Source: Bacteroidales bacterium (GTDB taxonomy: Bacteria > Bacteroidota > Bacteroidia > Bacteroidales > WCHB1-69). From it: DNA of 47,338 nt. The translations under genes were made by a program, and so were the position numbers. Numbering within the stretch: position 1 is the first letter of the stretch; each line of letters starts with the position of its first letter. The DNA lies in the NCBI GenBank assembly GCA_031272025.1, contig JAISUP010000079.1, positions 1 through 47,338 on the forward strand. Direction: 5' to 3'. Positions 39,962-47,338 of this stretch are shown piece by piece. The notes under the pieces were generated by a model, which ran no database searches, was not told the DNA's origin, and was given only the letters and a program-made list of their open reading frames with translations.

Positions 39962-41818
39962 ATGGCAGATTATAACGATATAAGCATTAAGACATTAGAA
40001 TCATTCGAACATATCCGGCAACGTCCGGGCATGTATATTGGAAAATTAGGAGATGGCTCGGCACACGACGACGGCATCTACGTTTTATTGAAAGAGGTTA
40101 TTGATAATTCGATAGACGAATTTATGAGTGGTCATGGCAAAACCATTGAAGTTACAATTAAAGAAAATAAGGTTTCGGTGCGAGACTACGGGCGGGGTAT
40201 TCCTCTTGGAAAAATGGTAGATTGCGTGTCGAGAATCAATACGGGGGGGAAATTTAACGAAGGTACAGGCTATGGTGCTTCTATTGGCATGAATGGCGTG
40301 GGAGTGAAAGCCGTAACCGCACTTTCCTCTTATTTTCGGGTACAAAGTGTGGTTGATGGGAAACAAAAAGTAGCAGAATTTGCCCGCGGGCAAAAAACAT
40401 TAGAAGAAAATATCACCAAAAGTACAGAGCCTAACGGGACATTTATTTCTTTTATTCCCGATAGTACCCTTTTTGAGAATTTTCATTGGTACACCGAATA
40501 CGTGGAAACCATGATGTGGAACTATGCCTATTTGAATAAAGGGCTTTCTATTGTACTCAACGGGCGAAAATTCGCATCAAAAAATGGACTTTTAGATTTA
40601 ATTAACAACAAAGTAGGCGATGATGGTTTATATGCCCCCATATATTTGCAAGAAGATGATTTTGAATGTGCGATGGTGCATACTTCGGGGAAATACGGGC
40701 AAGAATATTATTCCTTTGTCAATAGCCAAAATACTACACAAGGAGGCACGCACGAACAAGCATTTCGCGAAGCCGTGGTAAAAACCGTGCGCGACTTTTA
40801 CAAACGCGACTTTGACCCTAACGATGTGCGTAATTCTATTGTGGCTGCTTTTTCTATTAAGGTCAAAGATCCTATTTTTGAATCACAAACCAAGACCAAA
40901 TTAGGGTCGCAATACATGAGTCCGGGCGGTCAAACCGTGCGCAACTACATTAACGACATGGTAGGACGTTTGTTAGACAAATATTTGCATATTCATAATG
41001 ATGTGTCCGACAGTTTGTTAAAGAAAATTTTAGAATCGGAAAAAGAGCGCAAAGAAATCGCGAGCATTAAAAAAAGCAGCAAGGAGGTTCAGAAAAAAGT
41101 AAGTTTACATAATCGCAAATTACGAGATTGTCGTTATCATTTTAATACTAAAGACGAGCGGCGTTTGGAGACGACCATTTTTATTACCGAAGGTGATTCT
41201 GCCTCGGGTTCTATTACCAGTTCGCGCGACCCCGGTACTCAAGCCGTTTTTAGCCTGCGCGGGAAATCGCTCAATGTCTATAAAAATAGAAACAACAAAA
41301 GCGTGATTTATGCCAACGAAGAGTTAAGTTTGCTACAAGCCGCGCTCAATATTGAAGATGGCATAGAAGGACTTCGCTACAACAATATCGTGATTGCTAC
41401 CGATGCCGATGACGATGGGATGCACATTCGTCTGCTACTGCTCACTTTTTTCTTACAATTTTTTCCTGATGTAATCAAAGCCGGACATATTTACATATTG
41501 CAAACCCCGTTGTTTCGGGTGCGTAACAAACAAAAAACCATTTATTGTTATACCCCCGAAGAGCGTGTGGAGGCATTGAAAGAATTGGGACAAAAAGCGG
41601 AAATTACCCGTTTTAAAGGATTGGGGGAAATTAGCACACACGAATTTAAAGACTTTATCGGGAAATCGATGCGTTTGGATCCCGTCGTGCTCGAAAAAGG
41701 GGTAAACGTGAATAAATTGCTCGAGTTTTACATGGGCGACAATACCCCTGACCGGCAGCAGTTTATCATGGAAAACCTGCGCGAAGAAATTGACGAACCC
41801 GAAGAAGAGGTGGCATAA
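39962..41818 (+). CDS. parE: DNA topoisomerase IV subunit B (ParE/GyrB family)
   Basis: [82 protein letters not shown]. Confidence 0.9.
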   Translation: MADYNDISIKTLESFEHIRQRPGMYIGKLGDGSAHDDGIYVLLKEVIDNSIDEFMSGHGKTIEVTIKENKVSVRDYGRGIPLGKMVDCVSRINTGGKFNEGTGYGASIGMNGVGVKAVTALSSYFRVQSVVDGKQKVAEFARGQKTLEENITKSTEPNGTFISFIPDSTLFENFHWYTEYVETMMWNYAYLNKGLSIVLNGRKFASKNGLLDLINNKVGDDGLYAPIYLQEDDFECAMVHTSGKYGQEYYSFVNSQNTTQGGTHEQAFREAVVKTVRDFYKRDFDPNDVRNSIVAAFSIKVKDPIFESQTKTKLGSQYMSPGGQTVRNYINDMVGRLLDKYLHIHNDVSDSLLKKILESEKERKEIASIKKSSKEVQKKVSLHNRKLRDCRYHFNTKDERRLETTIFITEGDSASGSITSSRDPGTQAVFSLRGKSLNVYKNRNNKSVIYANEELSLLQAALNIEDGIEGLRYNNIVIATDADDDGMHIRLLLLTFFLQFFPDVIKAGHIYILQTPLFRVRNKQKTIYCYTPEERVEALKELGQKAEITRFKGLGEISTHEFKDFIGKSMRLDPVVLEKGVNVNKLLEFYMGDNTPDRQQFIMENLREEIDEPEEEVA

Positions 41819-41825
41819 GTCTCTC

Positions 41826-42425
41826 CTATTTCCACTGCATTGTTCGTATCAATTCCATGACATCGTCCCGTAAATATTCGATAACCGGTTGTAGCGAATC
41901 GTTGTTCGGGGCAAAAGTAAAATAAAGCGTGGCACGCAAATAGTGTTTCGTACTATCGGTTAACCAAAATTGTAGAGGGGTGGCTGCTCGAAGTCCGTAA
42001 ATGTCATACAGCCTGCCGTACAATTGCTGCTCTGTATCATCAATATAACTGAATTGGACATCATCAACTTTTCCCTTATCAACATGAAATCGCACCATTT
42101 TCTCTTCCTGTACAGCCAAATTGCGCAATAAGGTATCGTGTGTCAGGGGAATATAAGTCATGTTCAGTTCGGCACCCAACGCGGGATAGGAAATATCGAA
42201 CTTGCACCACCCATCTTCTCGAAACGCGTAATCACAAGTCGCCCAAACCGAATAATTAAACGAAAATGGCAATAAGGTATCTAATTTCCGATACTGATGC
42301 TGGGGTAAAGAAATCCGGAAATAGCCCCTTGGTTTCGGGGTGATATCCTGCTCATGCCAACCACAAGCCCCTACCATAAACAAGAAAACGAGAAGAAAAA
42401 AAATATTATATCGCATAAAATACAC
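41826..42425 (-). CDS. gldD: GldD-like gliding motility lipoprotein
   Basis: Lipobox FMVGACG; PKPRGYFRISLPQHQYRKLDTLLPFSFNYS...YIDDTEQQLYGRLYDIYGLRAATPLQFWLTDSTKHYLRATLYF. Confidence 0.88.
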   Translation of the reverse strand: MYFMRYNIFFLLVFLFMVGACGWHEQDITPKPRGYFRISLPQHQYRKLDTLLPFSFNYSVWATCDYAFREDGWCKFDISYPALGAELNMTYIPLTHDTLLRNLAVQEEKMVRFHVDKGKVDDVQFSYIDDTEQQLYGRLYDIYGLRAATPLQFWLTDSTKHYLRATLYFTFAPNNDSLQPVIEYLRDDVMELIRTMQWK

Positions 42426-42508
42426 TTTTTCAAAAAATAAACGGTAAATTATTCATACGCGAAAATTTTTTGCAAAAATAATACTTTTTTTGGTAAAAAA
42501 CTCATGTT

Positions 42509-42538
42509 TTGTAATTGAAATTTTTATGCTATCTTTGC
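42509..42538 (+). promoter_or_regulatory. Promoter with extended conserved block
   Basis: TTGTAATTGAAATTTTTATGCTATCTTTGC; 27/30 identical to 1786-1815; ATG at 42558. Confidence 0.65.
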
Positions 42539-42557
42539 CGCCTTAAATCATAAAAAG

Positions 42558-45500
42558 ATGAATAAAAGTATTTTGCTATTAGTTTCCTTGCTGTGTGTAT
42601 TATCCATGAAGGCGCAAGATGATTATTGGAACAAAGAAAAACTGCTCTCTAACGAGGCTTTTTTTGAGAAAGCCGAACTCGTTATCGAGGGCAAACTTAT
42701 CAAAACTTTTCCCTCGTATGATGCTTTGGGCAACTATGCTACCGAAGACATTTACACGGTTCAGGCAATCTTAGTCGAACGGGTGTATAAAGGCGATAAA
42801 CGAAAAACAGGTGATACCGTGTATGTTGTGCGGCATTTCGGGATAATAAACCAATGGATAAATCCCGTATCTTTTGATATAATTGCAAGTGTAAGTCAAA
42901 GGATAGAACACGATGATGATTATGATTTCTATGATCATGGGGTGGCATTAGGTACGGGAAACTTAAATATTCTTTTTTTGAAAACATCAGATTTTCCAAA
43001 AGATCAGGCAAAAACGTCATATAGCCAAAAAACTCAATATCGTTTTTTACAGGATAAGGCAGGCGCGTTGCTCTGTGTTAACAAAAAAATTACCGGGTTA
43101 AACCATCTCGTTTTTAACCAAAGAGAAGATTTTTCCACATACATTAAGCAGTTCGAGAAATATGGAGTTAAAGACGATGAAAATTATTATAAAGCAGCAG
43201 AGGTATACTATCAAATAAAACAAGTAGAGGTAACCCAATTTTTAACGGCGCATCCTTCCCCAAGCATTTTAGACAGTAATATCAAAAGTTATCAGTATGC
43301 ATCTTTCAGACAACAATATACTGAATGGAAAAAGAAAAGACCGGTGATAGATAAATTTATGGATTACAGCAAAGTGCAAATATTAGAGAAGCAATTGGCA
43401 GATTTTGATGCACTTGTGAATATCAAGAGTCAAGATTATATTGCCCGCAAACAAAAAGCACACGAGCAAAATCTTCGTCCGGATTCTGCCATGCAGGAAA
43501 AGCGAGAATATTTCATGTTTCGGTTGGATTCGGCGCGGGATGCCCGCAGACAACAATGGAAAAAAAAACGATAACGAGTAGTACCAAAAGTAGCGAGAAT
43601 AATCATACCCTAACTTTGCAATTGGCAAATCAACAATTGATTCACGACAATACTACCGGCAAATATCATATAAGGTTTGATGTACTTGTCAACAGCAATC
43701 ACCCGAATTTGTATCTCGACTATGCCACTTTGTTCATCAATTACGAAGATCAATATTTTAACTCCGAGGCGATAGATAATTTTCCGTCTAATTACGTGCA
43801 ATCGGTAGATATAGATGGGGTGAGTGTGTGGAAAGGCGAAGCCTTTGGTCAGGAAAACTATAAATTTTGTCTTGCCCGTGCTGAATCAAATGTTATTTGC
43901 TTGGAAATAAGTAATTGGATTGACGAAAACAGGACGGTTTTAGATACCGTGCCGGTACCGCTTTTGCATTTTCAATTAGAACTACAAAATAATTTGTCGC
44001 AAGTTCAAAGTTTCTTCGCGTTTTCGCCATATTATCATGTTAACCCTACCAATCATTCTCAATATACCACTATTCAAAGTTATGCATCCGGTTATTATGC
44101 TTTCAGCAACGTTTTTTTGCTTCCTTCCGACACGCTCACTATTTCTACCCTTGCCGCCCCAATCATCACGGGCTTTGACGCATCTTTAAAAATAGCAGGG
44201 ATAGGCGATACGTTGAGCATCAATGGTGCTCATTTTGGGACAGGAAGGGGAACGGTTTTATTTAAAAATGCAAATCGAGGTGGGGCAACTTTTCTTAAAG
44301 GATTGGATGACCAATATTTTGTGTCATGGAGCGACTCCCTTATCAAAGTTCTTGTTCCCTCTTTGGTGTATCAGGTACATAATTCGAATACTTATGAATA
44401 TCAAGGTGGTGCCGGTAGTGGTCAGGTTAAAATAAAAACAGCAGCAGGCGACTCTTGTGTCAGCAACACTTCTTTGGATATCCCGGTTTCTGTAATAAAT
44501 GCCCGACGCTTAAATGGAAATATTATTCGTAGAGTTTATATGTCGAGAAAAAATTGTAACTATGATTTTCAATTCACCTTGCATAGTCATTATCAAAATG
44601 ATAACACGAAAATTTCGGTCATTGATACGGCTTTACGGCGTTGATCGGCGTTGACCGGACTCGCGATACAATTGGAACGGGATGGGGCAGGTAATTTAGT
44701 TTTTGAAAACACGAATACTGTCCCCGGTAAGAATATAATTCACGCTTACAATGATACAACATCTTCAATGATGATAACTACAGGAAGTTATACAGGAACA
44801 ATTGTAAATGGGGATACTGTAATTTATCGTACTACCGGTTCGAATATTAGAATCAAAGATAGTCCATCGTCCTCTGTAACGTGGAATTATTCTCTTTCAG
44901 GCGTAGTGCCTGATGGGCAGGTAAGTTTCTATCAGGTATTTATGCATGAGATCGGACATATTTTATTGATGGACCATGTAATTTATTCCTCTGAGTTGAT
45001 GCATTACAGCCTGAGTTCAACCGTATCGCGACCCGTGATTAACTTAACCGACAATAGTATTCCTGTTTTGGCAGCCAATCAAAATATTGCTAAAAGCCGC
45101 ACGATCAATTGGTCTCCAAATAGTGGTTTGAAAAAAATCAAAGTTCCCAAAAAACCGGTCATTACTTCTTTCCCCGTGCCGGTACCTTGTGGAAACACGC
45201 TCATGCTCACGAGCAGTTATCCTTCTAATAACTTATGGTCTACCGGGGCAACCCCTCAATCAATACAAGTTTCCACCACGAGTAATTATTTCGTGAAACA
45301 TTTTGAAGACAACTGCGAGTACATGTCTGATACTGTGTTTGTTGTTGCGGAAAGTTTAAATGCCCAATTTAATGTTACTGATGTTTCTTGTTACGGCAGG
45401 AACACGGGAGCTATTATCCCGTCAGTATCAGGCGTGTGTCCCCCGTTCGCCTACCAATGGTCGGGCAATGGCATCAACTCTACTTCGCCAACCCTGTCGA

Positions 45501-46102
45501 ATTTACACGCGGGAGAATACTACCTGCTATTGAGTGACACTTGTGGCTGTTCTCAAAATTATGCCATAACCATAAACGAACCCGAAGAACTGTCTGCTTA
45601 CTTGACTTTTAACAGTAATACGATAGAAGTGCACGTGTCAGGGGGTACTCCTTTGGGTTTCAATAATTCAGGGGGACCTTTCTATACCTACGTTTGGATT
45701 TGGATAGATAATATAGGTTCATTGTCTACTTTACCCTATACTACCCCATCTATCCCCGCAACTTATGGTTCAAATTCCAATTACACACTCTTTTCAATGG
45801 TTATTGATGACTGTGGCGATCTGGTATTCAATAGTTGTGCGAAAAGCGGACGGAAGAAATCAACATCTTATATGATATCTGCATTTCCTAACCCCACGAA
45901 CAACGTCATGAAAATCACGAGTAATAATGCCTCTATCCGTTTTATACAATTATTTGATTTACAAGGTAAAAATGTTTTATCGGAAGAAATAAATGCTTTG
46001 AGTGGAACGCTTAACCTCTCGCCCTTGCGAAGTGGCATTTATACGGCAATCATCTATTTGGATAACAATGATATAGAGGTTAAGAAATTCGTGAAACATT
46101 AG
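42558..46102 (+). pseudogene. Split gene for a secreted TIG/metzincin-type protease with SprB-like repeat and T9SS sorting domain (three ORF pieces: 42558-43574, 43556-44644, 44651-46102)
   Basis: Piece 1 carries the only signal peptide; piece 2 has an IPT/TIG-like domain (APIITGFDASLKIAGIGDTLSINGAHFGTGRGTVLF); piece 3 has HEIGHILLMDH (HExxHxxxxxH), SprB-like repeat and sorting domain. Pieces 1/2 are joined by an A9 run needing a -1 shift; pieces 2/3 are in the same frame, separated only by TGA at 44642-44644. Confidence 0.75.
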
Positions 46103-46169
46103 TCGTATGTAGCGATAAATGACCCTCGATTAACACATTTTTATTGAAAGCCGTGGAGCGTGTCATGGC

Positions 46170-46189
46170 GAAAATTTTATGTAACTTTG
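46170..46189 (+). promoter_or_regulatory. Promoter of trxB
   Basis: GAAAATTTTATGTAACTTTG, shares GAAAATTTTATG with the 1786 and 39912 blocks; -7 box TAACTTTG. Confidence 0.55.
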
Positions 46190-46217
46190 TATTTTTATTT
46201 AAAAACGAGAAACTATC

Positions 46218-47162
46218 ATGAGAGAAAGTGTTAAATGTTTGATTATAGGTTCGGGACCGGCTGGATATACTGCCGGGATTTATGCTTCACGGGCAGGTTT
46301 AGCCCCATGGCTCATCGCGGGAATGCAACCCGGCGGTCAATTGACTATCACTTCGGAAGTGGAGAATTTTCCAGGGTACCCCAAAGGAGCATCCGGACTC
46401 AAAATTATGGAAGATATTAGAGAACAATGTCTTCATGCAGGAACGCGCATCGAAGATGGGCAAGTAACCCGTGTGGATTTTTCTTCCCGTCCTTTTGTAT
46501 GCGAGATCGATGGGGGTAAAGAGGTGGAAGCCGATACGGTGATCGTTGCTACGGGGGCTACCGCAAAATGGCTGGGCATAGAAAGCGAACAATATTATCG
46601 CGGCTACGGGGTTTCTACTTGCGCCACTTGCGACGGGGCTTTCTTTGTTGGCAAAGATGTCGCGGTTATCGGGGGAGGAGATACTGCATTAGAAGAAGCC
46701 CTTTACCTGTCACAACGTTGCCGAAAAGTGTATATTGTCCACCGTCGCGACCAACTACGTGCCTGCGAAGCCTATACCCAAAGAATGGCAAAAAAAACAA
46801 ATATCGAAGTCTGTTGGAATTGCCAACCCGTAGAAATCATGGGAGAAAAAAAAGGATTCTCTCGACAAGTTACCGGCTTGAAAATGAAAAATATCCTGTC
46901 GGGAAACGAACAAGTAATTGCCGTAGAAGGAGTATTCGTAGCCATAGGGGTAACTCCTGTAACTCAACTTTTCCAAGACCAATTAGAATTAGACACGCAA
47001 GGATATATTGTTACCCGTCCTTGTTCCCAATCCACGAATATAGAAGGTGTCTTTGCCGCGGGAGACGTGCAAGATCCCCATTTTAGACAAGCCATTACTG
47101 CCGCAGCCTCAGGCTGTAAAGCCGCCATCGAAGCCGAACGCTTCCTGAACATGTTCTCATAA
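46218..47162 (+). CDS. trxB: Thioredoxin-disulfide reductase
   Basis: LIIGSGPAGYTAGIYASRAGL...GGQLTITSEVENFPGYP...CATCDGAFF...VIGGGDTALEEALYLS...GVFAAGDVQDPHFRQAITAAASGCKAAIEAERFL. Confidence 0.97.
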   Translation: MRESVKCLIIGSGPAGYTAGIYASRAGLAPWLIAGMQPGGQLTITSEVENFPGYPKGASGLKIMEDIREQCLHAGTRIEDGQVTRVDFSSRPFVCEIDGGKEVEADTVIVATGATAKWLGIESEQYYRGYGVSTCATCDGAFFVGKDVAVIGGGDTALEEALYLSQRCRKVYIVHRRDQLRACEAYTQRMAKKTNIEVCWNCQPVEIMGEKKGFSRQVTGLKMKNILSGNEQVIAVEGVFVAIGVTPVTQLFQDQLELDTQGYIVTRPCSQSTNIEGVFAAGDVQDPHFRQAITAAASGCKAAIEAERFLNMFS

Positions 47163-47167
47163 AAAAC

Positions 47168-47230
47168 AAGTTGTTTCTTTCATTTTTCCCCTTCCGTGCA
47201 ACTTTTTGCACGGAAGACAACTTATTTTTG
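47168..47230 (+). terminator. Nested hairpin, likely intrinsic terminator after trxB
   Basis: CTTCCGTGCAA-CTTT-TTGCACGGAAG (47191-47216, 11-bp stem) nested inside AAGTTGT...ACAACTT, followed by ATTTTT. Confidence 0.7.
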
Positions 47231-47338
47231 CAGCATGAAATCGAAAAATCGTTTTCGCGTGAAAGAAAATCATTATTTTTGCACGGCATTTTCTATTTTT
47301 CTGTAATGTAGCGTGCAAGACATAAAAAATTATAACAG

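Noticed and set aside
44642-44644. TGA recoding as Trp (alternative genetic code) or selenocysteine
   Set aside because: TGA is used as a normal stop elsewhere in the window (e.g. 35701-35703 and rnpA) and TGG is common; no SECIS-like evidence.
44634-44655. Microduplication CGGCGTTGA-T-CGGCGTTGA around the TGA stop as the cause of ORF interruption
   Set aside because: Both sides remain in the same frame, and a single TGG to TGA change at an expected Trp explains the break without invoking the duplication.
1-47338. CRISPR arrays, rRNA, tRNA genes, DGR reverse transcriptase or template repeat
   Set aside because: None recognised on either strand; no repeated spacer structure, no RT-like ORF and no second copy of the VR segment noticed.

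Overview
This 47.3 kb window appears to be chromosomal DNA from a Bacteroidetes (Bacteroidales-like) bacterium. I support that from TAnnTTTG-type promoters, five or more type IX secretion (T9SS) C-terminal sorting domains, GldD, DUF4271, GH92 and a glycine-lipid acyltransferase pair. Most of it is housekeeping: clpB, lptG-like, murD, psd, rnpA/yidD/hemD, pheT, folE, parE-like, trxB, lemA/TPM and a fused GltA/FNR-type oxidoreductase. The features most worth a second look are: (1) a T9SS-sorted FISUMP/C-type-lectin-like protein (684-1682) whose 3' region is built almost entirely of NNC codons, the signature expected of a diversity-generating retroelement (DGR) variable region, with no reverse transcriptase or template repeat in the window; (2) a degenerate IS1380-family transposase at the left edge that the ORF track misses because the called ORF is antisense; (3) a sigma54-like -24/-12 promoter plus a 15-bp inverted repeat upstream of clpB; (4) a TusA-like domain fused to a P-loop kinase, next to a DsrE-like gene; (5) a TIG/metzincin/SprB/T9SS gene (42558-46102) split by an A9 frameshift and by an in-frame TGA where a Trp is expected; (6) an orphan rnfB and a RibF that lacks its riboflavin kinase domain; (7) a roughly 30-bp promoter block that recurs nearly identically at unrelated loci. 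All family calls come from reading motifs in the translations; no database search was run.
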